Counted from the first letter of the stretch, positions 1-7,742 are shown. The stretch is DNA of 16,166 nucleotides from Chloroflexota bacterium (GCA_013695255.1 JACDAV010000101.1:1-16166), one strand, 5' to 3'. A program made the numbers and translations. The notes: a model not told the origin generated them from the letters alone.

Positions 1-1
1 G

Positions 2-739
2 GGGCTGCGCTACGGGCGCATCCTCCTCAAGCTGTCCGGCGAGGCGCTGCTCGGCGATCGCCAGTACGGCGTGGACCCGGCGTTCTGCGCCTTCATCGCC
101 CGCCAGGTGGCGGAGGTGCACGGGCTCGGCGTCCAGGTCGGCATCGTCGTCGGAGGCGGGAACATCTTCCGCGGTCTGGCCGCCGCCGCGACGGGCATGG
201 ACCGCGCCACCGGGGACTACATCGGGATGCTGGCGACGGTCATGAACGGCCTGGCGCTCCAGGACGCGATCGAGCGCGCCGGCGTGCCCACCCGGGTGAT
301 GAGCGCGATCCAGATGAACGAGGTGGCCGAGCCCTACATCCGGCGGCGCGCCGTGCGCCACCTCGAGAAGGGCCGGGTCGCGATCTTCGTCGCCGGCACC
401 GGCAATCCGTACTTCACCACGGACACGGCGGCCGCCCTGCGCGCGATCGAGATCGGAGCCGAGGTGCTGCTCAAGGCGACGCGCGTCGACGGCGTCTACG
501 AGGCCGATCCCTTCAAGGATCCGACCGCCCGGCGGTACACCCGGCTCGAGTACGCGGACCTGCTCCGGGATCAGCTCAAGGTGCTCGACGCGGCGGCGGT
601 CGCCCTGTGCATGGAGAACGACCTGCCGATCATCGTGTTCGACCTGAACCAGCCGGACAACATCACCAGGGTGGCGCTCGGCGAGCCGGTCGGTACCCTG
701 ATCGCAGCAGCCCCCGTGGGCGGAGGAGTGAGCGCATGA
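2..739 (+). CDS. pyrH: UMP kinase (uridylate kinase), 5'-partial
   Basis: This gene phosphorylates UMP to UDP with ATP in the cytoplasm, in de novo pyrimidine synthesis. The reading frame is open from base 2, and 245 residues are visible against about 240 for the family, so only a few N-terminal residues, including the start codon, lie outside the window. Visible hallmarks are the phosphate-binding ILLKLSGEAL stretch at visible residues 7-16, GGGNIFRG at 51-58, a GTGNPYFTTDTAA loop in the middle, and KATRVDGVYEADP, typical of bacterial PyrH and the wider amino-acid-kinase fold. The GTG at base 71 cannot be the true start because it would remove the first glycine-rich strand. The stop TGA overlaps the ATG of frr as ATGA, so translation of the two is probably coupled. 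rpsB and tsf would be expected upstream but are not in view. Confidence 0.97.
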   Translation, partial: GLRYGRILLKLSGEALLGDRQYGVDPAFCAFIARQVAEVHGLGVQVGIVVGGGNIFRGLAAAATGMDRATGDYIGMLATVMNGLALQDAIERAGVPTRVMSAIQMNEVAEPYIRRRAVRHLEKGRVAIFVAGTGNPYFTTDTAAALRAIEIGAEVLLKATRVDGVYEADPFKDPTARRYTRLEYADLLRDQLKVLDAAAVALCMENDLPIIVFDLNQPDNITRVALGEPVGTLIAAAPVGGGVSA

Positions 740-1293
740 GCAGCGAGGTCCTCAGCGCAGCGGAACAGAAGATGGCCCGCGCGATCGAGGCGATGCAGCG
801 CGACTTCCAGGCGATCCGGACGGGCCGCGCGTCGACCTCGATCGTGGATCGCATCCTCGTCGACTACTACGGCACGGAGACCCCGCTCAACCAGCTGGCC
901 GGGATCAGCGTCCCGGAGTCGCATCAGATCGTGATCCAGCCGTGGGACCGGAGCGTCCTCGGCGCGATCGAGAAGGCGATCATCCGGAGCGACCTGGGGC
1001 TGACCCCCAACGTCGACGGCACGGTGGTGAGGCTGAACCTCCCGCTGCTGACCGAGGAGCGTCGCAAGGAGCTCGTGCGGGGCGTCCACAAGCGGATGGA
1101 GGAGGCCCGGGTGGAGATCCGCAACCTGCGCCGCGATGCAGCCGATCACCTGAAGCGCGAGGAGCGCGATGGCGAGGTCGGCGCGGACGACGCCCATCGG
1201 CAGCTCGAGATGCTCCAGAGGACGACCGATCGGTTCGTGGGCGAGGTCGATCGGCTCGGCCAGGCCAAGGAACAGGAGGTCCTCGAGGTCTAG
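736..1293 (+). CDS. frr: Ribosome recycling factor
   Basis: RRF works with EF-G and IF3 to split post-termination ribosomes and release mRNA and tRNA. The product is 185 residues, exactly the usual family length. It has the expected long-helix/beta-domain pattern: an N-terminal helix, the RTGRAS segment near residue 30, YYGTETPLNQLA at the hinge, SDLGLTPNVDG around residues 90-100 and the LLTEERRKEL helix start. The C-terminal half is charged and helical. The ATG at 736 overlaps the pyrH stop (ATGA); frames that extend further upstream only read through pyrH. The pyrH-frr pair is nearly universal. The stop TAG shares its last base with the GTG start of uppS. Confidence 0.98.
   Translation: MSSEVLSAAEQKMARAIEAMQRDFQAIRTGRASTSIVDRILVDYYGTETPLNQLAGISVPESHQIVIQPWDRSVLGAIEKAIIRSDLGLTPNVDGTVVRLNLPLLTEERRKELVRGVHKRMEEARVEIRNLRRDAADHLKREERDGEVGADDAHRQLEMLQRTTDRFVGEVDRLGQAKEQEVLEV
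1274..1279 (+). promoter_or_regulatory. Shine-Dalgarno of uppS inside frr
   Basis: AGGAGG lies in the last codons of frr, 13 nt before the GTG at 1293. The spacing is long, but this is the only strong ribosome-binding motif nearby. It supports GTG 1293 as the uppS start, with reinitiation at the overlapping TAGTG. Confidence 0.5.
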
Positions 1294-2096
1294 TGGCCCG
1301 CGCACCGCTGGCGCGCCCGACCGACGCCCCGCCGATCGCCCACGTCACTCCGGCGGCATCCGCGCCTCCGGAAACCGGCGGCGCCGTCGAGGCGGAGCCG
1401 CTCTCCTCGCCCGAGGAGCGACCGTCCCACGTCGCGATCATCATGGACGGCAATCGCCGGTGGGCTCGCGAGCGAGGCCTCGGTGAGATCGACGGCCACG
1501 CGGCCGGCGTCGAGGCGATCCGCGCCCTGCTGCGCCACGTCGTACGCCGCGGCGTGCCGGTGCTGTCCCTGTATGCCTTCAGCCGCGAGAACTGGGCCCG
1601 GTCGGACGACGAGGTCACCGGGTTGTTCGGGCTGCTCGAGCAGGCGATCCGCAGCGAGACCGCGGAGCTCAAGAGGCAGGGCGTCCGGGTCCGGCTCCTG
1701 GGCCGTCTCGACGAGCTGCCACACGAGACCCGCCGCTCCATCGGCGCCGCGCTCGCCGAGACCGCCGGCGGCGAGCGCCTCCAGCTCAACGTCGCCTTCA
1801 ACTACGCCGGCCGGACGGAGCTGGTCGACGCCGTTCGCCGGCTCGTCGCGAGCGGCGTGCCGCCGGAGCGGATCGACGAGCAAGCCATCTCCGATGCGCT
1901 CTACACAGCAGGCCTGCCGGACCCGGACCTGGTGATCCGGACGGGCGGCGAGCAGCGCCTGTCGAACTTCCTGATCTGGCAGTCCGCCTACGCGGAGCTG
2001 TACGTGTGCGAGACGCTCTGGCCGGACTTCGGCTCGGACGCGTTCGACGCCGCCCTTGCGGAATTCGCCCGCCGCACGCGCCGCTACGGTCGCTGA
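1293..2096 (+). CDS. uppS: Isoprenyl transferase (undecaprenyl diphosphate synthase)
   Basis: This cis-prenyltransferase extends farnesyl diphosphate with isopentenyl diphosphate to make the C55 carrier lipid for cell-wall and polysaccharide synthesis. The product is 267 residues. The catalytic signature MDGNRRWA starts at residue 51 with the Mg-binding Asp at 52. It is followed by GHAAGVEAIR, the SLYAFSRENWARS segment, NVAFNYAGR, and the C-terminal IRTGGEQRLSNFLIWQSAY block that binds IPP and contributes to the dimer. The first 47 or so residues are rich in Pro, Ala and Glu and have no family counterpart; they look disordered. The GTG start overlaps the frr stop (TAGTG). No other start codon precedes the MDGN motif with better support. 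cdsA follows after 12 nt. Chain length (C50 or C55) cannot be told from the sequence. Confidence 0.95.
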   Translation: MARAPLARPTDAPPIAHVTPAASAPPETGGAVEAEPLSSPEERPSHVAIIMDGNRRWARERGLGEIDGHAAGVEAIRALLRHVVRRGVPVLSLYAFSRENWARSDDEVTGLFGLLEQAIRSETAELKRQGVRVRLLGRLDELPHETRRSIGAALAETAGGERLQLNVAFNYAGRTELVDAVRRLVASGVPPERIDEQAISDALYTAGLPDPDLVIRTGGEQRLSNFLIWQSAYAELYVCETLWPDFGSDAFDAALAEFARRTRRYGR

Positions 2097-2108
2097 CGCC
2101 GCCGCCGC

Positions 2109-2939
2109 ATGCTCCGCCAGCGGGTCCTCAGCGCCGCCGCCCTCGTCCCGCCGCTGGTCCTGGCGATGCTGCTCGGCGGCCCGTGGATCGCGGCCGTGGT
2201 GATCGCCGCGACGGGTGTGGCCGCCCTCGAGACGTTTCGGCTGCTTCGGGCGGGCGGCTTTCCCTCCTTCCCGCTGCTCGGCACGGCGCTCGCGGTGGCG
2301 CTCGTGCTGGACGCGGCGCTGCCTGGGCTTCTGGCCGGCAAGGGGCTCCTGATCGCGGCCGGCGGGGTCATCCTCGTGGCGGTCGGCGCCTTCTCACGCA
2401 AGGACCCGCGGGACGGCCTGGCGGTCTGGGTGGGGACGGTCTTCGGGGCGCTCTACGTGGCGTTGCTGGGCTTCGTCCTGCGGCTCGGCGCGGCGGCGCC
2501 CGGCGTGACGGCCGGTGCGCCGCTCGAACGGCTCGGTTCGGAGCGTGGCTGGATCCTGCTGCTCGTGCTCGGCGTGTGGGCCTACGACACCGGTGCGTTC
2601 TTCATCGGCCGGCAGTTCGGGCGCCGGAGGTTCCTCGAGCACATCTCGCCGTCGAAGACATGGGCCGGGCTGGTCGGCGGCATCGCCGTCGCGTCGGTCG
2701 TCGTCGCCGCCATGCTGGCGGCGCTCGGCCAGTCGCCGGCCGCAGCGCTCGTGGTGGGACCGCTGGTCGGTCTCGCCGCGCAGGCGGGCGATCTCGCCGA
2801 GTCCCTCCTGAAGCGGGCGGCCGGCGTCAAGGACAGCGGATCGCTGATCCCGGGCCACGGCGGCGTGCTGGACCGGATCGACTCGTTCCTCTTCGCCGCT
2901 CCCGTGCTCACGCTCTATGTCGTCAGCGCATACCGCTGA
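2109..2939 (+). CDS. cdsA: Phosphatidate cytidylyltransferase (CDP-diacylglycerol synthase)
   Basis: CdsA is an integral membrane enzyme that converts phosphatidic acid and CTP to CDP-diacylglycerol, the branch point of phospholipid synthesis. The 276 residues hold seven or eight hydrophobic segments, including stretches near residues 8-35, 55-95, 105-125 and 190-215. The CDS family signature occupies residues 232-258 and is intact: SLLKRAAGVKDSGSLIPGHG followed by GVLDRID, with its Lys-Asp pair and the terminal DRID metal-binding acidic residues. The ATG at 2109 follows uppS by 12 nt with no clear Shine-Dalgarno, so reinitiation from uppS is likely. The last 23 nt overlap dxr in another frame. 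The uppS-cdsA-dxr-rseP order matches many Gram-positive-type genomes. Confidence 0.96.
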   Translation: MLRQRVLSAAALVPPLVLAMLLGGPWIAAVVIAATGVAALETFRLLRAGGFPSFPLLGTALAVALVLDAALPGLLAGKGLLIAAGGVILVAVGAFSRKDPRDGLAVWVGTVFGALYVALLGFVLRLGAAAPGVTAGAPLERLGSERGWILLLVLGVWAYDTGAFFIGRQFGRRRFLEHISPSKTWAGLVGGIAVASVVVAAMLAALGQSPAAALVVGPLVGLAAQAGDLAESLLKRAAGVKDSGSLIPGHGGVLDRIDSFLFAAPVLTLYVVSAYR

Positions 2940-4152
2940 GCCCGCCGGGCCGCGGGGCGTCGCCGTGCTCGGCTCGACCGGCTCGATCGGACGCCAGGCG
3001 CTCGACGTGCTGTCGGCGCTGCCGGACCAGTTCCGCGTGGTCGCCCTGGCGGCCGGGCGGAACGGCGCCCTCCTGTCGGAGCAGGCTGCCCACTTCCGGC
3101 CGGCCTCGGTCAGCATGGAAGACGAGCGGGAAGCGTCCCGTCTCGAGCTTCCCGCCGGGACGAGGATCGTGGGCGGCCCGGACGCGCTCGAGCGGCTCGC
3201 GACGAGCCAGGACGTGGACCTCGTCGTCGTCGGGACCGGCGGCGTGGTCAGCCTGCGGCCGGTGCTGGCCGCGCTCGCCGCCGGAAGAATCGTCGCCACG
3301 GCCAACAAGGAGACGCTCGTGGCGGGCGGTCAGCTCGTCATGCCGCTCGCTCGTGCCCGTGCCGCCGAGGTGCGGGTCTCGGACCCACGCCACCCGCTCG
3401 CCAGTCCGCTCGGCTGGCTGCGCCCGATCGACTCGGAGCACTCGGCCATCTGGCAGTGCCTCGCCGGCGAAGCGATGGATACGGTCGCGCGCCTCGTCCT
3501 GACGGCGTCGGGCGGCCCGTTCCTCGACGGACCGGACGACCTGGCGTCGGTGACGCCGGAGATGGCGCTCCGGCATCCAACCTGGTCCATGGGTGCCAAG
3601 ATCACGATCGACTCGGCGACCCTCGCCAACAAGGGCCTGGAGGTGATCGAGGCGCACTGGCTGTACGATGTCCCGTACGACGCGATCGACGTCACGATTC
3701 ATCCGCAGAGCGTCGTCCACTCCGCCGTCCTGTTCACGGACGGTTCCCTGAAGGCCCAGCTGGGCACCCCTGACATGCGACTTCCGATCCAGTACGCGCT
3801 CACGCATCCTCGACGACTGCCCTCCCGGGTGGCGCCGCCGGACCTCGTCGCCGCCGGACGGCTCGACTTCCGCGCTCCCGACACCGCCCGGTTTCCCGCC
3901 CTGGCCATCGCGCGCGAAGCGGGTCGCGCCGGTCCGCGGGCCAGCGCCGCGCTGATCGCGGCGGACGACGTCGCCGTCGCCCGGTTCCTCGACGGGACAC
4001 TCGACTTTCCGGGCATCCCGCGTCTGCTCGAGCATGCCGTCGCGCGGTTCGGCAGCGGCCCGGACGACCTGGATGTCGACCAGCTCGTGGCGCTGGACGC
4101 GGAGGTTCGGGCGGCCTTCGCGACGGGATCCGTCGGAGGAGCGGGACGATGA
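2917..4152 (+). CDS. dxr: 1-deoxy-D-xylulose 5-phosphate reductoisomerase
   Basis: Dxr rearranges and reduces DXP to 2-C-methylerythritol 4-phosphate with NADPH, the committed step of the MEP isoprenoid pathway. The product is 411 residues (family usually 380-400). The NADPH-binding LGSTGSIG is at 18-25, ANKETLVAGG begins at 129, and the metal-binding acidic residues are Asp172 and Glu174 in PIDSEHSAIWQ and Glu242 in ANKGLEVIEAHW. The flexible active-site loop (HPTWSMGAK) and the IHPQSVVHS segment are present. Between ANKE and PIDSEH the spacing is about 16 residues longer than in E. coli Dxr, with a Pro-rich insertion around 152-168. The ATG at 2917 lies inside the end of cdsA; no later start would leave the Rossmann strand intact. 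The stop overlaps the rseP start as ATGA. Confidence 0.97.
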   Translation: MSSAHTAEPAGPRGVAVLGSTGSIGRQALDVLSALPDQFRVVALAAGRNGALLSEQAAHFRPASVSMEDEREASRLELPAGTRIVGGPDALERLATSQDVDLVVVGTGGVVSLRPVLAALAAGRIVATANKETLVAGGQLVMPLARARAAEVRVSDPRHPLASPLGWLRPIDSEHSAIWQCLAGEAMDTVARLVLTASGGPFLDGPDDLASVTPEMALRHPTWSMGAKITIDSATLANKGLEVIEAHWLYDVPYDAIDVTIHPQSVVHSAVLFTDGSLKAQLGTPDMRLPIQYALTHPRRLPSRVAPPDLVAAGRLDFRAPDTARFPALAIAREAGRAGPRASAALIAADDVAVARFLDGTLDFPGIPRLLEHAVARFGSGPDDLDVDQLVALDAEVRAAFATGSVGGAGR

Positions 4153-5291
4153 GCGGGCTGCTCGACACCGTCGTCACCGTCCTCCTGTTCTTCTTCATCC
4201 TCGGCTCGCTGGTCGTCCTGCACGAGCTTGGCCATTTCGTGACCGCCAGGCTGGTGGGGGTTCGCGTGCTCGAGTTCGGGATCGGCTTCCCGCCGCGGGC
4301 CAAGGTGCTCCGGGCCTCCGGAGAGACGCTCTACACGCTCAACTGGCTGCCGATCGGCGGCTTCGTCAAGCTCGAGGGCGAGGACGGCGACGACACGGAC
4401 GATCCGCGCTCGTTCGCCAACGCGTCGCTTCCGACGCGCCTCCTGATCCTGGTCGCCGGCGTGGCGATGAACCTGGTGACCTCGTTCCTGATCTTCCTCC
4501 TGATCGCGTGGCTCGCGGCGCCGGTGGTGGGGATCCGCGTGCCGGTCGTGGAGCCGGGCTCGCCGGCCGAGGTGGCTGGCCTCCGCGCCGGCGACGCCAT
4601 CGTGTCGGTCGATGGGCAGCGCCACGACCTGTTCACCCTCGCCGGAGCCAACGTCCTCAACGACCTGCGCAACCGACCCGGCGAGACGGTGACCCTCGAG
4701 GTCGAGCGGGCGGACGGCCGGACGGACACGTTGACCGCGACGCTGCGGACCGCCGAGGAGTCCCGCGACCCCGATGGCGACGGGCCGCTCGAGGCCAAGG
4801 GCGCCCTGGGCATCCGGGTCAGCGATCCAGAGGCGGGCTTTCCGCCTCATTTCCCGGGTGAAGCCATCCAGCGTGACCTGCCCTCGGCCGTCGGCATCGC
4901 TGCGGAGGAGACCATCCGCTGGTTCGGGCTGATCCTGGGCGGGCTCGGGCAGCTCGTGGGCAACTTCGTCTCCGACCCGACGGCCGCGCCGCCGGTCCAG
5001 GGCCCGATCGGCATCGCCACGTCGATCGGCCAGGTCTTCCGCGATTTCGGACCGGTCATGACGCTCTACGTAGCGGGCATCCTGTCCGCCAACCTTGCGC
5101 TCGTGAACGCCCTGCCGTTCCCGCCGCTCGACGGCGGCCGGATGCTGGTCATCGTCCTGAAGCGCATCTTCGGCACCCGGATCAGCCTGCAGGCGGAGCG
5201 GCTGACCTACTTCGTGGGGTTCGCGTTCCTCATGGCCTTCCTGCTGTGGGTCACGGTCTTCGACGTGATCCGTGGCGGGTCGCCGACCTGA
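4149..5291 (+). CDS. rseP: RseP-type site-2 protease (membrane zinc metalloprotease, PDZ)
   Basis: This intramembrane zinc metalloprotease cuts transmembrane segments, classically anti-sigma factors and leftover signal peptides. The product is 380 residues. The HELGH zinc motif sits at 25-29 inside the first membrane helix. It is followed by the conserved FGIGFPPR and LNWLPIGGFVKLEGE segments, a second membrane helix near 98-122, a single PDZ domain at about 125-210 (GSPAEVAGLRAGDAIVSVDG), and the C-terminal third zinc ligand in NALPFPPLDGGR (LDGG at 327-330), with a last membrane helix near the end. All catalytic elements are present. It starts within the dxr stop (ATGA). A substrate cannot be named: no sigma/anti-sigma pair is in the window. 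Confidence 0.95.
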   Translation: MSGLLDTVVTVLLFFFILGSLVVLHELGHFVTARLVGVRVLEFGIGFPPRAKVLRASGETLYTLNWLPIGGFVKLEGEDGDDTDDPRSFANASLPTRLLILVAGVAMNLVTSFLIFLLIAWLAAPVVGIRVPVVEPGSPAEVAGLRAGDAIVSVDGQRHDLFTLAGANVLNDLRNRPGETVTLEVERADGRTDTLTATLRTAEESRDPDGDGPLEAKGALGIRVSDPEAGFPPHFPGEAIQRDLPSAVGIAAEETIRWFGLILGGLGQLVGNFVSDPTAAPPVQGPIGIATSIGQVFRDFGPVMTLYVAGILSANLALVNALPFPPLDGGRMLVIVLKRIFGTRISLQAERLTYFVGFAFLMAFLLWVTVFDVIRGGSPT

Positions 5292-5316
5292 TCGCCGCAT
5301 GACCGCGCCCGAGTCT

Positions 5317-5373
5317 TCCGGCCGATGCGCTCCAGAGTGCGCGCTCGAAACCTCCGGCCGATGGCTCGCAGAG
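5317..5373 (+). repeat. Imperfect 21-nt direct repeat upstream of ispG
   Basis: Two copies (5317-5337 and 5353-5373) start 36 nt apart in the 107-nt gap between rseP and ispG. Both begin TCCGGCCGATG and end CAGAG; only the five central bases differ. The rest of the gap shows no AT-rich promoter-like hexamers, no terminator and no recognisable gene. Confidence 0.5.
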
Positions 5374-5398
5374 CGTTGCCTCGTCCGTCGGTGGGCTC

Positions 5399-6661
5399 AT
5401 GACCGATAGGCCGATCCGTCGGCCGACGGTGTCCGTCGATGTCGGCGGCGTGCTCGTCGGTTCGGCGCACCCGATCGTCGTCCAGTCGATGACGAACACG
5501 GACACGGCCGACCCGGACGCGACGGCGATCCAGGTCGCCCGCCTGGCCCATGCCGGCTCGCAGCTGGTCCGCATCACGGTCAACACGGAGCAGGCCGCCG
5601 CCGCCGTACCGGAGATGATGCGCAAGCTGCGCGGCCTGGGCGTCGACGTGCCGGTCATCGGCGACTTCCACTACAACGGCCACAAGCTCCTGGTGGAGTA
5701 CCCGGAGATGGCCCGCCTGCTGGCGAAGTACCGGATCAACCCCGGCAACGTCGGCGCCAAGCGTCATGACGAGCACTTCGCGACGATCGTCCGGGTCGCA
5801 ATCGAGAACGACACGCCGGTCCGGATCGGCGTCAACTGGGGCTCGCTCGACCAGCAGCTCCTGACCGAGCTGATGGACACGAACGCGCGCTCGCCCGAGC
5901 CGCTGGACGCCCGCTCGGTGATGATCGAGGCGATGCTCCAGTCGGCGCTCCGCTCGGCGGAGCTGGCCGAGCAGGTGGGGCTGCGGCACGACCGGATCAT
6001 CATCTCGGCCAAGGTGTCCGGCGTCCGGGACCTCGTGGACGTCTACCGGCTGCTCTCGGCGCGGACGGACCTGCCGCTGCACCTCGGCCTGACCGAGGCC
6101 GGGATGGGCGACAAGGGCGTCATCGCCTCGACGGCCGGTCTCGCGCTCCTGCTCAACGAAGGGATCGGCGACACGATCCGCGTCTCGCTCACCCCGGAGC
6201 CCGGAGCGCCGCGCGAGCGCGAGGTCGAGGTCGCCCAGCAGATCCTCCAGTCGCTCGGGCTTCGGTCGTTCCTGCCGCAGGTCAGCGCCTGCCCGGGGTG
6301 CGGACGCACGACCTCGACGTTCTTCCAGGAGATGGCCCAGCAGATCCAGGGCTACCTGAAGGACCGGATGCCGGAGTGGCGCGAGCAGTACGCCGGGGTC
6401 GAGGACCTTCGCGTGGCCGTCATGGGCTGCGTCGTCAACGGCCCGGGCGAGTCGAAGCACGCCGACATCGGGATCTCGCTGCCCGGCACGTTCGAGGCGC
6501 CGGTCGCGCCGGTCTTCGTGGACGGGAAGCTGGACCGGACGCTGCGGGGCGACCGGCTCGTGACCGAGTTCATCGAGCTGCTCGAGACGTACGTGGACCG
6601 GCGGTACGGGGCCGGCATCCCTCCGACCGCCGAGGCGCCGGAGACGGTCCCGGCCGGCTGA
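5399..6661 (+). CDS. ispG: 4-hydroxy-3-methylbut-2-enyl diphosphate synthase (IspG/GcpE)
   Basis: IspG is the iron-sulfur enzyme that reductively converts MEcPP to HMBPP, the penultimate MEP-pathway step. The product is 420 residues, slightly longer than the usual 350-400 for the two-domain bacterial form. The N-terminal TIM-barrel opens with VGGVLVGSAHPIVVQSMTNT and includes DFHYNGHKLL and KYRINPGNVG. The C-terminal [4Fe-4S] domain has ligands Cys298 and Cys301 in CPGCGR, Cys344 in MGCVVNGPGE, and Glu351. ATG 5399 is the first start before the conserved strand, with a weak GGTGG 4 nt upstream. It is the last gene before the accessory block and converges with the VOC gene at 6712-7065. With dxr it shows that the host uses the MEP route. 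Confidence 0.97.
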   Translation: MTDRPIRRPTVSVDVGGVLVGSAHPIVVQSMTNTDTADPDATAIQVARLAHAGSQLVRITVNTEQAAAAVPEMMRKLRGLGVDVPVIGDFHYNGHKLLVEYPEMARLLAKYRINPGNVGAKRHDEHFATIVRVAIENDTPVRIGVNWGSLDQQLLTELMDTNARSPEPLDARSVMIEAMLQSALRSAELAEQVGLRHDRIIISAKVSGVRDLVDVYRLLSARTDLPLHLGLTEAGMGDKGVIASTAGLALLLNEGIGDTIRVSLTPEPGAPREREVEVAQQILQSLGLRSFLPQVSACPGCGRTTSTFFQEMAQQIQGYLKDRMPEWREQYAGVEDLRVAVMGCVVNGPGESKHADIGISLPGTFEAPVAPVFVDGKLDRTLRGDRLVTEFIELLETYVDRRYGAGIPPTAEAPETVPAG

Positions 6662-6720
6662 CCTCCCGGTCCTCGATCCTGCGCCGGCCGCGTCATCGCG
6701 CAGACGACCGCTCAGCCGGC
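6653..6720. terminator. Nested inverted repeat between convergent genes (possible bidirectional terminator)
   Basis: GCCGGCTGA (6653-6661) and TCAGCCGGC (6712-6720) are perfect 9-nt inverted repeats formed by the last codons of two convergent genes, both ending Ala-Gly-stop. Within the 50-nt interval, CTGCGC (6679-6684) and GCGCAG (6698-6703) make a second 6-bp stem with a 13-nt loop. There is no T-run on either strand, so this is not a classic intrinsic terminator. The outer match may simply reflect shared codons. Confidence 0.3.
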
Positions 6721-7065
6721 GTCGATGACGCAGAAGCGGTTGCCCTCTGGATCCGCGAGGATGACGTAGTCGGCGTCCGGTGGTCGCTTGTCCCAGTGCA
6801 CCTCGGTGGCGCCCAGCGCGATCAGGCGCTTCACCTCTCCGGTCTGGTCATCCGCGTACAGGTCGAGATGGATGCGCGGCGGCACGTGCAACTCCGACCG
6901 ATGCAGGTCGAGGGAGACATTGGGGCCCACGCCATCCCTCGGGCGAAGCAGCTGGAAGTCGTCGTCCGACTCTTCGCGCGGCAGGTAGTCGAGGGCCGCC
7001 GCCCAGAACGCCGTCTGGCGCTGCAGGTCGTCGACGCGCAGAACGACGGAGCCGACGCGAAGCAT
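6712..7065 (-). CDS. VOC-superfamily (glyoxalase/bleomycin-resistance fold) protein
   Basis: This is a single-module VOC protein of 117 residues. The fold is recognisable from the opening VGSVVLRVDDL strand followed by the TAFWAAALDY helix, the HLDLYADD strand near the middle, the GATEVHW segment, and the terminal DYVILADPEGNRFCVID strand. VOC proteins usually form dimers around a divalent metal. Family members include lyases, dioxygenases, isomerases and drug-binding resistance proteins, and this sequence alone does not say which applies. It shares its strand with the GNAT gene 78 nt upstream but is not tightly coupled to it. The ATG at 7065 has no clear Shine-Dalgarno; a TACTCT hexamer ends 7 nt before it. 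Its stop codon faces that of ispG. Confidence 0.85.
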   Translation of the reverse strand: MLRVGSVVLRVDDLQRQTAFWAAALDYLPREESDDDFQLLRPRDGVGPNVSLDLHRSELHVPPRIHLDLYADDQTGEVKRLIALGATEVHWDKRPPDADYVILADPEGNRFCVIDAG

Positions 7066-7072
7066 CGCGCCC

Positions 7073-7078
7073 AGAGTA
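7073..7078 (-). promoter_or_regulatory. Candidate -10 (TACTCT) for leaderless VOC transcript
   Basis: Read on the minus strand, TACTCT fits the TANNNT pattern and is separated from the ATG at 7065 by 7 nt (GGGCGCG). That places a predicted transcription start at the start codon. No convincing -35 hexamer is visible. Confidence 0.4.
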
Positions 7079-7143
7079 GTCGATCGGCGGCGTGCGACCG
7101 ACCGCCTCCGTTTCCGGACCGCACCCCAGCGCCCGGTATTGGG

Positions 7144-7596
7144 TCAGTTTGACTCCGGTGTCACCTCAACAGGTTTGAAGTAAACGATCTCCGGATCGCC
7201 CTCATCCAGGTTCTGGATAGCACCGCTGCGTCTGAAACCGCGGCTCTCCATCAGTCGTTGCGACGCGACGTTCGACTCATTTGTCGATGTGAACAGCTTG
7301 CGGCCCACGAAGATCGACTCGACATTTCGCATGAGGGCCGTGCCGATCCCGCGCCGACGAAACGGAGCGGCCACGACGATCAGTCGTATGAACGCATTGC
7401 CGAAGAAGCACTCGTCAACGACGGCATAGCCGACAACTTGCCCGTCTGCCTCAGCAAGCCAACACCGTTCTTCTTCGATGGCCTGTCGAACGTCGCGCTG
7501 GCGCTTCAGCTCCTCCCTCAAGTGATCAACGCCAAGGACGGGCGACAAGTCACGCGGTGAGGCCGTACGCACCTTTGCCTTGATGGGCTTGTCCAC
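7144..7596 (-). CDS. GNAT-family N-acetyltransferase
   Basis: A 150-residue GNAT-fold acetyltransferase that would transfer acetyl from acetyl-CoA to an amine; the substrate is unknown. Acetyl-CoA binding is shown by the beta4/alpha3 region VVAAPFRRRGIGTALM, which holds the classic R-x-x-G-x-G pyrophosphate loop. The family-typical STNESNVASQRLMESRGFRR helix follows, where Asn, Arg and Phe mark the CoA-proximal end. Base composition is markedly lower than in the neighbours (32 of 60 bases are G or C at 7381-7440), which hints at recent acquisition. The GTG at 7596 is chosen because it gives the complete fold; a second in-frame GTG lies eight codons later. No good Shine-Dalgarno is near; a TACACT hexamer ends 7 nt upstream. 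It diverges from the second GNAT gene at 7751. Confidence 0.85.
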   Translation of the reverse strand: MDKPIKAKVRTASPRDLSPVLGVDHLREELKRQRDVRQAIEEERCWLAEADGQVVGYAVVDECFFGNAFIRLIVVAAPFRRRGIGTALMRNVESIFVGRKLFTSTNESNVASQRLMESRGFRRSGAIQNLDEGDPEIVYFKPVEVTPESN

Positions 7597-7603
7597 GAGC
7601 CGC

Positions 7604-7609
7604 AGTGTA
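7604..7609 (-). promoter_or_regulatory. Candidate -10 (TACACT) for leaderless GNAT transcript
   Basis: On the minus strand TACACT (4 of 6 to TATAAT, fits TANNNT) lies 7 nt before the GTG at 7596. No -35 match was found at 16-18 nt. It shares the 154-nt divergent gap (7597-7750) with the next element. Confidence 0.4.
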
Positions 7610-7736
7610 TTTCTCCGGACTACGGAAGGACTGGCAGTTGATCAGGCGACCGAGAACAGGCGTTCGAGGGAATCCAAACTGCAACGTTCACGGCGAGACG
7701 CCGTGCTCGACCAGGCCGCTTGATTGCTTGAGCCTC

Positions 7737-7742
7737 TAGCAT
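7737..7742 (+). promoter_or_regulatory. Candidate -10 (TAGCAT) for leaderless GNAT transcript
   Basis: TAGCAT fits TANNNT and ends 8 nt before the ATG at 7751. No Shine-Dalgarno separates them. A TTGATT at 7720-7725 is only 11 nt upstream and is too close to be its -35. Confidence 0.35.
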
